A DNA stretch of 50,048 nucleotides from Porticoccaceae bacterium (GTDB taxonomy: Bacteria; Pseudomonadota; Gammaproteobacteria; Pseudomonadales; Porticoccaceae): positions 1 to 50,048 of the forward strand of contig JABJEX010000033.1 of the NCBI GenBank assembly GCA_018663035.1. The letters run 5' to 3'. Made by a program: the position numbers and the translations under genes. Each line of letters begins with the position of its first letter. Positions within the stretch are counted from its first letter, which is position 1. This document shows positions 1 to 8,649 of the stretch, one piece after another. Below the pieces are notes generated by a model. It saw only the letters and a list, made by a program, of their open reading frames with translations, did not search any database and was not told the DNA's origin.

Positions 1-252
1 CTTCCTCTTTATAGGGTAGAGGCTAGTGCTGGTGACGAGTTGGTCAATGTGTATGTAAACCCCTATTCAGGGAAAATCGTTGCGGTGCGCTCGGACGCCT
101 GGCGCACCTGGGATTTTCTGTGGGGCCTGCATATTATGGATTGGAACGAGAGAGATGACTTTGGTAATGTATTTATTCGTTTCTTCTCTATTCTGGCCCT
201 AATCAGTTCGTTATCCGGCATCCTTTTATATTTCAAGATTCGTCGGCGCTAG
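1..252 (+). CDS. C-terminal end of a PepSY-associated membrane protein (partial)
   Basis: The reading frame is open from base 1 to the TAG at 250-252, so this is the 3' end of a gene that begins outside the window. The visible 83 residues include a stretch like the end of a PepSY domain (VNPYSGKIV, a beta-hairpin with a Gly turn), then the LWGLHIMDW stretch typical of PepSY-associated transmembrane proteins, then one hydrophobic helix (about FIRFFSILALISSLSGILLYF) and a short basic tail KIRRR. In that family such proteins often sit beside iron uptake or reductase genes, but nothing in the window confirms this role. It converges on the thioesterase gene with only 5 bases between the stop codons. 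The family call rests on pattern memory. Confidence 0.6.
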   Translation, partial: LPLYRVEASAGDELVNVYVNPYSGKIVAVRSDAWRTWDFLWGLHIMDWNERDDFGNVFIRFFSILALISSLSGILLYFKIRRR

Positions 253-257
253 TTACC

Positions 258-701
258 CTAGGGTCGCAACTCCTGCTGCTGTTCAAGAATATTCTCTCTG
301 TAAAAAGGCGGTATTGGCATTGACTGCCGGGTTTTAGGATCCACAAATACCTGGGTTAATCCGCCTTTGGCTAACAGGGTCCCGTCGGCATTATTATATA
401 GTTCAAACACCGCGTCGGCGCTGGATTTACCCAAGCGGCCGTATCCCGCATAGACTGCAATCTCAGAGTCTCCTGCAATTTCATTGAGATAGTCGCAGTG
501 AATATTCACGGTAAATATCAAACAGGGCGCGGAGAGAGGATCCATAATACTCAGGCCCAGTTGCTCCATATAGGCCCCCAGCACCTCATCGCCAAACACT
601 AGGTAGTTGGCAAAGTACAGATGCCCCTGAGCGTCCAGATCGCTGTACCTTACTTTGACAATTTCGCTAAAGGGTAGCTGGCTATTGATTGTGGAACCCA
701 A
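258..701 (-). CDS. Hotdog-fold acyl-CoA thioesterase, YbgC/4-hydroxybenzoyl-CoA type
   Basis: This encodes a small hotdog thioesterase that probably hydrolyses acyl-CoA. The signature VRYSDLDAQGHLYFANYL matches the YbgC/4HBT active-site helix (DTDAxGxVYxxNYL); the second Asp is the expected catalytic residue. The frame stays open upstream to an ATG at 779, but I prefer a TTG start at 701-699. It has a perfect AGGAG at 714-710 with 8-base spacing and gives 147 residues, the normal family length, whereas the longer form would add 26 residues with no family match. The gene is convergent with the PepSY fragment and divergent from the alpha-galactosidase. The substrate cannot be read from sequence. 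The family is clear; the start is moderately sure. Confidence 0.75.
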   Translation of the reverse strand: MGSTINSQLPFSEIVKVRYSDLDAQGHLYFANYLVFGDEVLGAYMEQLGLSIMDPLSAPCLIFTVNIHCDYLNEIAGDSEIAVYAGYGRLGKSSADAVFELYNNADGTLLAKGGLTQVFVDPKTRQSMPIPPFYRENILEQQQELRP

Positions 702-834
702 AATAACAACTCCTGTTATAGTTTGATTTACACCAGTATGATTAATAATATCTGGTCCTAGGCCCGGATAGTACGGCATTATGAATGGGCACCTAAGCCC
801 AAGTAAAGCAGCAGAACAATAAGAAGATTGCCCT

Positions 835-2967
835 ATGTCAGCAGCCGAAACGCCTTTCTATACAGTCCATAGTCGACACAGCAGTTTAGTGTTGGACTGC
901 GGCAGCAATGGTCCGGCTATAGTCTACTGGGGGGTGCGCCTAGACCAGGGCACCAGTCCGGAAATGCTGGCACTGCTGGCAACCCAACAAGAGGCGCCGG
1001 CCTGCCAACCTCAGGAGGCACCCATTTCCCTGTCACCAGAAATAGGTGCTGGCTTTCAGGGCAATCCGGGCATTCAGGTACATCGAGGGGGCACAGGTTG
1101 GGCGGTCAGTGCGCAGATTACCTCAGTAACCCAAGATAGCGATACCCATCTGACTATTGTATCTGTCTGTGAGGGCACTCAGATTCGCGTTACCCATAGA
1201 ATTGGCCTTGATGCTGACAGCGATCTGTTAACTGCTAGCACAGAGCTGTGCAATCTGGGTGATAGCCGTCTATGGGTAGAGCAATGCAATGCGCCTAGTA
1301 TCCCTGTGCCTGTGCACTACAATAAAATTCTTGGTTTTCAGGGCCGCTGGGCCAAGGAATTTCAGCTTCAGCCGGTGGACCGATTTATGGGCACCTATCT
1401 GCGGGAAAACCGATCTGGGCGAACCTCCCATGATTCATTTCCCGGTGTCATTATTCATACTGAGCAGACCAGCGAGAGTGTCGGCGCTGCCTATGGGCTG
1501 CATCTGGGTTGGAGTGGCAATCATCATCTTCGTGTTGAAGAGCAGTTTACCGGTCGTGCCTATGCCCAGTTGGGGGAGCTATTTTTTCCCGGTGAGCTGA
1601 GTCTTGAACCCAGCCAATCCTATTGCTCGCCGGTGCTCTATGGCGCCAGTACTAATAATGGATTATCAGAGTTATCCGGCTGCTTTCATCGCTATATCCG
1701 CTCCCATCTAACCGCTAGCCGTATGGCGGGTAAGGCCAAGCCGGTGCACTTTAATACCTGGGAGGCCATGTATTTTGACCTATCGCTGGAACGGCTTCAG
1801 GCTCTGGCGGACAGTGCCGCGGAACTGGGTGTAGAGCGTTTTGTGCTGGATGATGGCTGGTTTAAAAACCGCAAATCTGACCGCGCTGGGCTGGGGGACT
1901 GGACTGTGGATGAGACAGTTTTTCCCGATGGATTAGGGCCACTAATTGAAACTGTGCAGGCTAGGGGTATGGAGTTTGGCCTGTGGATTGAACCTGAGAT
2001 GGTAAACCCGGATAGCGATCTGTATCGCGCTCATCCGGACTGGATTTTGAGCACGCCACCAGCCCCATTAATTCTATCGAGAAATCAGCTGGTGCTGGAT
2101 TTAACCAGAGCAGAGGTTCAGGACTATCTGTTTAACTGCATTGATGGGCTGCTGAGCCAGTACCCCATTGCCTACTTAAAATGGGATATGAATCGGACGA
2201 TTAATCAGCCCGGCAATACCGAGGGGCGAGCGGAGACCCATTACCAGACAATGTCCCTTTATCAGTTGCTTGGTCGTGTTCGCGCGGCCCATCCACTGGT
2301 TGAAATTGAGAGCTGCTCCTCTGGGGGTGGCCGCGCTGACTTTGGTATTTTAGCTTATACGGATCGTATCTGGCCCTCGGATAGCAATGATTCATTGGAT
2401 CGACTGGCCATTCAAAAAGGCTTTTCAATGTTTTTCCCGGCAGAATTTATGGGTGCCCATGTGGGGCCCAAAGATTGTCATATCACTGGGCGCAGTATCA
2501 GCATGGCTACTAGAGCCGGGGTGGCACTGTTTGGGGATATGGGTATTGAGGCCAACTTACTGGATATGGATAAGGACGAAAAAGCCGAATTAACCGCCGC
2601 TGTGGCACTGCATAAGCAGCACCGTCAATTGATTCACAGCGGCGAGTTGGTGCGCTTGGATACTCAGGATTTTGAGAATAGTTTTGGGATAGTTGCCGAG
2701 GATAGAGAGGAGGCATTATTTTCCTATACGCTGCTAGCAAGCTCGCCCAATACTCATGCTGGTCGTCTGCATTTTTCTGGCCTGAATCCGGATAGGCTCT
2801 ATACAGTGGATATTATCTGGCCCCTAAAGCCGAGCAGTTCATCTCCATCCATTCTGGATAGGATAAATGGCGCAGTCATTAGTGGTGATGCCTTAATCCA
2901 TGCCGGGCTGCAGTTGCCGATTATGCAGCCCGAGACATTATTGGTTTTCCATCTTCAGCAGAATTAG
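835..2967 (+). CDS. Alpha-galactosidase, GH36
   Basis: This 710-residue enzyme has the length and motifs of bacterial GH36 alpha-galactosidases (AgaA/MelA/RafA type), which release terminal alpha-D-galactose from raffinose, melibiose or galactosyl-glycerols. An N-terminal beta-sandwich covers about residues 1-300 and the catalytic barrel about 310-620. The barrel contains FVLDDGWF, GLWIEPEMVNPDSDLY, YLKWDMNR with the expected nucleophile Asp451, and WPSDSNDSLDR with the expected acid/base Asp516; the 65-residue gap between them fits the family. The C-terminus is a beta domain. No signal peptide is seen, so the enzyme should act in the cytoplasm on imported sugar. Its stop codon overlaps that of the convergent symporter gene by 4 bases. 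It is likely part of the galactoside locus at 2964-11173. Confidence 0.93.
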   Translation: MSAAETPFYTVHSRHSSLVLDCGSNGPAIVYWGVRLDQGTSPEMLALLATQQEAPACQPQEAPISLSPEIGAGFQGNPGIQVHRGGTGWAVSAQITSVTQDSDTHLTIVSVCEGTQIRVTHRIGLDADSDLLTASTELCNLGDSRLWVEQCNAPSIPVPVHYNKILGFQGRWAKEFQLQPVDRFMGTYLRENRSGRTSHDSFPGVIIHTEQTSESVGAAYGLHLGWSGNHHLRVEEQFTGRAYAQLGELFFPGELSLEPSQSYCSPVLYGASTNNGLSELSGCFHRYIRSHLTASRMAGKAKPVHFNTWEAMYFDLSLERLQALADSAAELGVERFVLDDGWFKNRKSDRAGLGDWTVDETVFPDGLGPLIETVQARGMEFGLWIEPEMVNPDSDLYRAHPDWILSTPPAPLILSRNQLVLDLTRAEVQDYLFNCIDGLLSQYPIAYLKWDMNRTINQPGNTEGRAETHYQTMSLYQLLGRVRAAHPLVEIESCSSGGGRADFGILAYTDRIWPSDSNDSLDRLAIQKGFSMFFPAEFMGAHVGPKDCHITGRSISMATRAGVALFGDMGIEANLLDMDKDEKAELTAAVALHKQHRQLIHSGELVRLDTQDFENSFGIVAEDREEALFSYTLLASSPNTHAGRLHFSGLNPDRLYTVDIIWPLKPSSSSPSILDRINGAVISGDALIHAGLQLPIMQPETLLVFHLQQN

Positions 2968-4394
2968 ACTGCCTGCAAACCAATAAACTCTGCTTTGTTG
3001 CCCAGCACCAACCGGTTAATGGTCAGTGCTAATCCAACACAGATAAAGAAGGTGAAAAACATCATATGAATATAATGCAGCGGCATCCATAGCCAGATAA
3101 AACAGGCATACATCAGCACACCAAAGATCACTGCCGCAATAGCCGCACGATAGTCCACATTCTTAAAGAGTATACCCACAGCAAAGCAGGCCAGTATTGG
3201 CATACTAATCAGACCCCAGAGCTCTTGAAGCAGATTAATAATGCTATCCGATTGGGCATAGACCGGCACCATAGCCACGGCGATCAGCACAAACACCCCT
3301 GTAGCTATGCCGCTGAGTACCCGCACATTAGGTTTTTCATCAATATAGCGCTCGTGCAGATCACAGACATACATGGCCGCGGAACTATTGACCATACTGT
3401 TAAAGGAACTCAGCACTGCGGCTGCAATAGCAGCGGCAAATACTCCAGATAGCCAGCTTGGTAGCAAATCACCCACAATGCGCCCGTAGGCCTGATCGCC
3501 AATATCACCGTAGAGTTTAAAGGCAACAATACCTGGGATAACCACCATAGAAGGAATAAAGATCACCCGGATAAAGGCTGCGGCATACACACCTTTCTGA
3601 GCCTCTTTTACTGTGGGTGCCGCCATGGCACGCTGGGTAATAGTCTGGTTAGTGCTCCAGTAAAAAATCTGAATTAGGAACATACCGGTTAATAATGTAT
3701 GCCAGGGCACTGGCGAGTCGCTATCGCCAATCAGTGTTAGGCGCTCGGCCGGAATACCGCTGAGGTCAAAGTCTATAGCCATCAGCGATAACACCACCAC
3801 CAGAAGCCCCATTAGCAGCACCAGCACACCACCGTAGGTGTCGGACACAGCCACGGCGCGCAACCCACCCAGGACAGAATAAGCTGCACCCACCAAGGCA
3901 AAGGCAATGGCGATGGTCATCAGGTCCGCATCAATGCCAGTCATGGAAATCATAAATAGCGCGCCGGTATAAATCACCGCAGGCTGGAAAACAAATACAT
4001 TAATAAAAAGGAACATGGTGGAGACCAGTGCCCGAACATGTTTGCTATCGTAGCGTCGCTCCAGAAGCTCAGTGGTTGTGGTGCAGTTATTGCGGTAGTA
4101 CACGGGCAAAAACACCTTGGCTAGCACCATCAGGCCAACAAAGCCTGCCAGTTCCCAGATAGCCAGCAATAGCATCTGGTTGCCATTCATGCCCACGAGC
4201 TGATCTGTGCTCAGATTAGTCAATGTGATGGAGCCGGCCACAAAGACCCAGGTCAGGCCGCCCCCAGCGAGAAAGTATTCTTTATTTGAGTCTGTTGAAT
4301 GGCGGTTTTCGCCTGTGCATTTGATATAGGTGATCAATGCTATGGCACCTAGGACAAAACAGAATACCGCTAGTTGGATGGCTTGCTCGCTCAA
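2964..4394 (-). CDS. Sodium/sugar symporter, SSS family (SGLT-like)
   Basis: This is a 476-residue multi-pass inner-membrane protein of the solute:sodium symporter family, close in pattern to Vibrio vSGLT and E. coli YidK. It contains the TM1-type segment SITLTNLSTDQLVGMNGNQ, an AIWELAGF segment, and IFYWSTNQTITQRAMAA followed by the conserved KEAQKG loop. Gln65, Glu81 and the Tyr-Trp pair correspond to galactose-binding positions known in vSGLT; where vSGLT has Asn260 this protein appears to have Gln. It lies last in a minus-strand operon after the GH42 beta-galactosidase gene (53-base gap), so import of a galactoside with sodium is the likely job. The exact substrate is inference. Confidence 0.85.
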   Translation of the reverse strand: MSEQAIQLAVFCFVLGAIALITYIKCTGENRHSTDSNKEYFLAGGGLTWVFVAGSITLTNLSTDQLVGMNGNQMLLLAIWELAGFVGLMVLAKVFLPVYYRNNCTTTTELLERRYDSKHVRALVSTMFLFINVFVFQPAVIYTGALFMISMTGIDADLMTIAIAFALVGAAYSVLGGLRAVAVSDTYGGVLVLLMGLLVVVLSLMAIDFDLSGIPAERLTLIGDSDSPVPWHTLLTGMFLIQIFYWSTNQTITQRAMAAPTVKEAQKGVYAAAFIRVIFIPSMVVIPGIVAFKLYGDIGDQAYGRIVGDLLPSWLSGVFAAAIAAAVLSSFNSMVNSSAAMYVCDLHERYIDEKPNVRVLSGIATGVFVLIAVAMVPVYAQSDSIINLLQELWGLISMPILACFAVGILFKNVDYRAAIAAVIFGVLMYACFIWLWMPLHYIHMMFFTFFICVGLALTINRLVLGNKAEFIGLQAV

Positions 4395-4447
4395 GGGAGC
4401 CTCCTATTTATTATTGGTAGTATTTTGGGTCAGTTAGCAATGGCCAT

Positions 4448-6403
4448 TTAGCTGCGCCACACCGTTACCCCATGGGGCTCGATAATAGCACTGCCCAAAA
4501 TAAGCTCTGCTGCTTTATTCAGGGGCAGTGTCTGGGCTTGATCTGAGTAGTTAAAGGCAAACAGCAAATCGCCTCTCTGGCTCACTCTGATATTTTCTCC
4601 AAACCTAAAGGTTGGCACGCCAGCCTGCTGACAATGCTGCTGGAAAAAATCGAGCAAAAATTCTCGATTGGTCAATGTGCCAATATAGGTGGAGCGACCC
4701 TGACGCACCACAGCGGGCTCGCCGTTATCATAGCGGGCCAAGATCTCTGACTCTCCGGCATCGATTTGCTCGCACCAGCTGCCGCTCTGGTATTGCTGAT
4801 TATTCCAGCACAGCCCTTCCATACAGTCGGCGCGCAAGGTCTCGACCGAGAGCACGCGAATGGGAATTAGCTGCTGCAATAACCCAGGTGGCAATGTGGC
4901 GGGATAGCCAAACTCTGAGGTTTTGGCGCCAGCTCTGGGGCCAAAAATCAACTGGGCGCTGCTGGCTTGGCATTTATCCACAAAGGCCTGATCCACAATA
5001 GGTAGGCTGGGGGCAATAATTAAGGCGTAGGGCCCGAAGTCAGAATCCACTGAGATAAAGTCTATATTAACCCCTAGTTCCCGCAGTGCACTGTAGTAGG
5101 ACAGCTGAATCTGATTAAACTCATAGGCCTCTCCCTGCTTTTCTATATCGCTGACCCAGAGTCCCTCGGCGCCGGTAATAATAGCCACAGAAGCTGGCTG
5201 TAAAGGCTGGTTGGCAATATCCAGTGCGGTTACTTCTGCCATGGCCTGTTCTGCCTCTGACCAGGCTTCAGTTTTGGTGTTATCTGGACGTAGTAGGCCT
5301 GCGTGCATCTGCTCCTGGGCAAAGGGTGCCTGTCGCCAGCGGAAATAACAGACGCAATCAGCGCCATGGGCGAAGGCTTCCAGAGTCCAAAAGCGAATCA
5401 TGCCCGGTGCTGGGCGCGGGTTATTATTGGCCCAGTTTACCGGCCCCGGCTGTTGTTCCATAACCCAGAAGCCACGGTTTAACAGGCCGCGGGTTTGATC
5501 ATGGTAGTAGGTGGCAAAGTCCGGATGCCCGGTGCGCATATAGGGCATTAGCTGTTCTTTGGGGGCACCGGTTAGCAGCAGATCGGTGCGGCCCAGAGGG
5601 TAATTATCATAGCTAGTAAAATCCAGAGGTGCGGCCAGAGCAAAGTTGTCCACCCCGGTTTCATTCATGGGGATAAAATTATGGGTAATAAACTTGCCCG
5701 GCGCATATTGGCGAATAATTTCCACTATGGGATTGTGATAGGCAATGACCTGATCTGAGGAAAAGCGTCGATAGGCTAGACGATGGGCCGGGCTGGTTTC
5801 TGTCACTGCGCCTATGGGCAGTTCTATCTCGGTAAAGTCCCGGTACTCCATGGACCAAAATACATTGCCCCAGTCGCTGTTAAGCTGATCTATGCTGGTA
5901 TAGCGCTGGCGACACCAGTCCTGAAAAGCCTGTTTGGCCAGAGCCGAGCCACTGAGGGCCGTATCGTGGCAGCAGAGCTCATTGTCTGTCTGCCAGCCCA
6001 CTACCCCATCATGCTTGCCATAGCGAACTGCCAGGGCCTCGGTGATGCGCATTGATTCACGCAGATAGACTGCACTGGAAAAATCATAGTGGCGGCGGGA
6101 ACCAAAACCTCTGGTGCGGCCCGTATCTGGGTTTACAGGTAATATTTCTGGATGCTGGTCGATCAGCCATTTAGGCGGCGTGGCGGTGGGAGTGCCCATC
6201 ACCACTTTAAGACCGGCACTGGTCAGGGTAGCAATGGCATTATCCAGCCAGGCAAAATTATATTCCCCGGGGTTGGGTTCCAGTCTCGACCAGGCAAACT
6301 CGCCTATGCGCACATAGGTTAAACCCAGATCAGCCATCATTTTTGCATCTTGCTCCCACTGGGATTGGGGCCAGTGCTCTGGGTAGTAACAGACTCCGAA
6401 CAT
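4448..6403 (-). CDS. Beta-galactosidase, GH42
   Basis: This 651-residue enzyme is a GH42 beta-galactosidase. It starts with the family opening FGVCYYPEHWPQSQW and has a TIM barrel over about residues 1-390. WQTDNE carries the acid/base Glu142, and FWVMEQQPGPVNW carries the nucleophile Glu316; both positions agree closely with characterised GH42 enzymes. The trimerisation domain (about 395-590) and a short C-terminal beta domain follow, giving the normal family length. No signal peptide is present, so it should act in the cytoplasm. It sits in an operon between the exported hydrolase (16-base gap upstream) and the sodium symporter. GH42 enzymes usually act on short beta-galactosides rather than lactose, in keeping with a marine glycan or galactosyl-glycerol substrate. 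Confidence 0.95.
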   Translation of the reverse strand: MFGVCYYPEHWPQSQWEQDAKMMADLGLTYVRIGEFAWSRLEPNPGEYNFAWLDNAIATLTSAGLKVVMGTPTATPPKWLIDQHPEILPVNPDTGRTRGFGSRRHYDFSSAVYLRESMRITEALAVRYGKHDGVVGWQTDNELCCHDTALSGSALAKQAFQDWCRQRYTSIDQLNSDWGNVFWSMEYRDFTEIELPIGAVTETSPAHRLAYRRFSSDQVIAYHNPIVEIIRQYAPGKFITHNFIPMNETGVDNFALAAPLDFTSYDNYPLGRTDLLLTGAPKEQLMPYMRTGHPDFATYYHDQTRGLLNRGFWVMEQQPGPVNWANNNPRPAPGMIRFWTLEAFAHGADCVCYFRWRQAPFAQEQMHAGLLRPDNTKTEAWSEAEQAMAEVTALDIANQPLQPASVAIITGAEGLWVSDIEKQGEAYEFNQIQLSYYSALRELGVNIDFISVDSDFGPYALIIAPSLPIVDQAFVDKCQASSAQLIFGPRAGAKTSEFGYPATLPPGLLQQLIPIRVLSVETLRADCMEGLCWNNQQYQSGSWCEQIDAGESEILARYDNGEPAVVRQGRSTYIGTLTNREFLLDFFQQHCQQAGVPTFRFGENIRVSQRGDLLFAFNYSDQAQTLPLNKAAELILGSAIIEPHGVTVWRS

Positions 6404-6419
6404 ATGATTACCTGCTCAA

Positions 6420-7694
6420 TTATTGGCGGTAGAAGCGCAGGCCACTGGCCCAGAGATTTTTAAAGCCGGGCCAGGGGTCTCTATGCTGATTAAGGCTGCC
6501 TTGGTACTGCTGGCTGTCCTCCTCTGTGGGCAGGTAGTCGCATCTGGCAGGGTCGCCTTTCACATGGCAGTCTAAAAAGGCCAGGCTCATATGTTCCAGC
6601 ACCCGATTAATGGTTTCTATATCCCAGCTGGGGTCAAAGTAATGACCCAATTCAAAATCTGACTCAAAGGAGGCTTTTGGTGCCGGGTGCGGGCCGATAT
6701 TATGGCGGGCATTTTCAAATAGCAGCATATAATTATGCTTGCCACCAGTCTGTTTATAGAGCTTCTCTATCCCCTGAGTAAATCCGGAAGTATTGTCCTG
6801 ATCGCCGGCCACATAGAGGGTGGGGACGCTAATATTGGCCATAGCCTCGGCGCTGTGCACTGCGTATTCACCACCCCAGGGGGCAAATAGCTGCACTGCC
6901 TTCCAGCGAGGATCCTGTTGGTCTCGGCCGGCATAACAGGAGTTGAGGGCCAGTGGCATTACAAGTGCCAATGGGGCGGGCAGGCCAAAGTCATTGAGCA
7001 TTTTAAAGGTAAAATCAAAGCAGCCTCCCACTGTGTTAATGGCGCCAAAACCTCCCATGGAATGACCAATAATTGCTGCCCTGTCTGTATCCACAATAGT
7101 TTCTACTGGGCTGTTATGCTCGGTAAAGTAATCCAATAAAAACTGCTGGTCTCGGGCGCGGTTATACAATGTGCTGATAAAACCGGCAGGGCGATCATCT
7201 GGGCTCTTGATATCGGCATTGGTTGAGTCTGCATGGTCTATGCCTACCACCACATAGCCGTGACTGGCCAGATGCTCACCTAGATAAAACATCTGCGTGC
7301 GGTAGCCGGTAAAGCCGTGAGAGAGCAAAATAAGCGGAAAACTGCCGCTTTGCACAGCTGGCGCATCGCGGTAGGCGGTACCCTGAAGTTCAAAAGGCTT
7401 TTGTAGACGAGTAACATTTTTGTAGGTCGCTGGGGTAGCCGTTTCAGCTATCTGAGCTGGATACCAGACTTCCAGTACCAGTGCACGCTCTATGCTGGTT
7501 ATAAAGTTTGCTGTATTGAGGCGCTTGGGCTCAGTGGCAGTAATGGTAGTTACGCCGACACCATAGGCCCCTGCAAATGCCAGTTCTGGAGTGACAGCAG
7601 GCTGATCCCTGTACAGTTGCTCGGCACCAAGGCTGATACTGCTAGCGAGCGCAGCACTGATAATTGCGGCTATCCGCAGTACGTTGATAATCAC
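6420..7694 (-). CDS. Exported alpha/beta-hydrolase, PAF-acetylhydrolase-like
   Basis: This 424-residue serine hydrolase has an N-terminal signal peptide (hydrophobic segment about residues 4-23, likely cleaved after SLG-A). The core resembles the platelet-activating factor acetylhydrolase II/chlorophyllase-like group: a LEVWYPA strand, the oxyanion region LLSHGFTGYR, nucleophile Ser212 in GHSMGG, a probable acid Asp in AGDQDN (298 or 300) and His331 in NARHNIGPH. Family members cleave ester bonds of lipids or small esters. It is the first gene of the operon with GH42 and the symporter, so an ester-linked galactoside such as a galactolipid is a reasonable target, but that is inference. It is divergent from the galactose catabolic operon. 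The fold is sure; the substrate is not. Confidence 0.75.
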   Translation of the reverse strand: MIINVLRIAAIISAALASSISLGAEQLYRDQPAVTPELAFAGAYGVGVTTITATEPKRLNTANFITSIERALVLEVWYPAQIAETATPATYKNVTRLQKPFELQGTAYRDAPAVQSGSFPLILLSHGFTGYRTQMFYLGEHLASHGYVVVGIDHADSTNADIKSPDDRPAGFISTLYNRARDQQFLLDYFTEHNSPVETIVDTDRAAIIGHSMGGFGAINTVGGCFDFTFKMLNDFGLPAPLALVMPLALNSCYAGRDQQDPRWKAVQLFAPWGGEYAVHSAEAMANISVPTLYVAGDQDNTSGFTQGIEKLYKQTGGKHNYMLLFENARHNIGPHPAPKASFESDFELGHYFDPSWDIETINRVLEHMSLAFLDCHVKGDPARCDYLPTEEDSQQYQGSLNQHRDPWPGFKNLWASGLRFYRQ

Positions 7695-7819
7695 CTGTTA
7701 CCCCTGTAAAAGCCCGACAAGAAGTTTTTATTATTGCGCTCTGGGTTAGCGTTGTTGTTGCGTCAGAATCGCGTTATGGTTGAGGGTATATTAAAACAAA
7801 AGCCGACGGGTATACAGGT
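7693..7819. promoter_or_regulatory. Shared divergent control region with a candidate operator pair
   Basis: The 181 bases between the two divergent galactoside operons must hold both promoters. ACCTGTTACCC at 7693-7703 and GGGTATACAGGT at 7808-7819 form an inverted pair that matches except for one inserted base, and GGGTATA recurs at 7784-7790. A TATATT at 7787-7792 could be a -10 box for the plus strand, but no convincing -35 accompanies it. No regulator gene lies nearby. This is a weak candidate for a shared operator, judged by eye only. Confidence 0.25.
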
Positions 7820-7875
7820 TATGACGACAGTCTCTAGCCGACTCCCAAAGGTCTGTTTTCAGAGGGGGTCGTCCT

Positions 7876-8646
7876 ATGGGCGAATCAACAAAATATCCAA
7901 GCCTTGAAGGGCGCTGTGTCTTTATTACCGGCGGTGCCACTGGTATAGGCGCCGCTATGGTCGAGGCATTTGCGCAACAGGGTTCCAAAGTGGCCTTTGT
8001 GGATCTGGATGCAGAGTCTGCGGCCGCTCTCTGTGCCAGACTTGAGGATCGGACTGGCATCAGACCCTGGTTTAGGCAGATTGATGTGACGGATATGGAG
8101 GCTCTGCAAGAGGCTATTGCAGCGGCAGTACAAGAGCAGGGCCCATTGCAGGCCCTGATAAATAATGCCGCCAATGATAATCGTCATTCCCCCGCAGAGG
8201 TCACGACCCAAAGTTGGCGTGACTGTATGGCAATCAATCTGGATGCGGCATTTTTTGCTGCTCAGGCCGCCGCCCAGCTTATGGTTGCGCAGAATCATGG
8301 CGGTTCGGTGATTAATTTCAGTTCAATTAATGCATTGCTTGGCCCCGCCAATATGCCCGGCTATGTGACAGCCAAAGCTGGTGTCGTAGGGATGACCAAG
8401 GCGCTCGCTCGGGACTATGGCGAGTCCCAAATACGAGTCAATGCTATTTTACCTGGATGGGTGGTAACTGAGCGTCAGCTCAATACCTGGCTGACCCCTG
8501 AGGCTGAAGCAGACTGGATGAAACAGGTAGCGCTCAAGGAGCGGCTGCAGCCCTCTGAGGTGGCTAATTTAGCGCTCTTTTTAGCGGCAGACGATAGCCG
8601 CATGATTACTGGTCAGAGCTTTACAATCGATGGTGGCAGGACTTAG
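7876..8646 (+). CDS. SDR-family sugar dehydrogenase, probable D-galactose 1-dehydrogenase
   Basis: This 256-residue classical short-chain dehydrogenase has the nucleotide motif TGGATGIG near residue 19, an acidic residue at the end of beta-2 (FVDLD) that favours NAD+ over NADP+, INNAA for the NNAG motif, and the catalytic Ser149/150, Tyr163 and Lys167 (YVTAK). The C-terminal ITGQSFTIDGGRT is typical of the family. It is the first gene of a tight operon with 2-keto-3-deoxygalactonate kinase, KDPGal aldolase and a lactonase, so it most likely oxidises D-galactose to galactonolactone. Related SDRs oxidise L-arabinose or L-fucose, so the sugar is assigned by context. AGGGGG precedes the ATG at suitable spacing. 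Confidence 0.75.
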   Translation: MGESTKYPSLEGRCVFITGGATGIGAAMVEAFAQQGSKVAFVDLDAESAAALCARLEDRTGIRPWFRQIDVTDMEALQEAIAAAVQEQGPLQALINNAANDNRHSPAEVTTQSWRDCMAINLDAAFFAAQAAAQLMVAQNHGGSVINFSSINALLGPANMPGYVTAKAGVVGMTKALARDYGESQIRVNAILPGWVVTERQLNTWLTPEAEADWMKQVALKERLQPSEVANLALFLAADDSRMITGQSFTIDGGRT

Positions 8647-8649
8647 TTT

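Noticed and set aside
255-264. Palindrome ACCCTAGGGT between two convergent stop codons
   Set aside because: Only 10 bases with no loop and no T run; not a terminator and likely chance.
7785-8298. Minus-strand frames opposite the start of the SDR gene
   Set aside because: No family pattern, and they mirror the well-supported SDR gene on the other strand.
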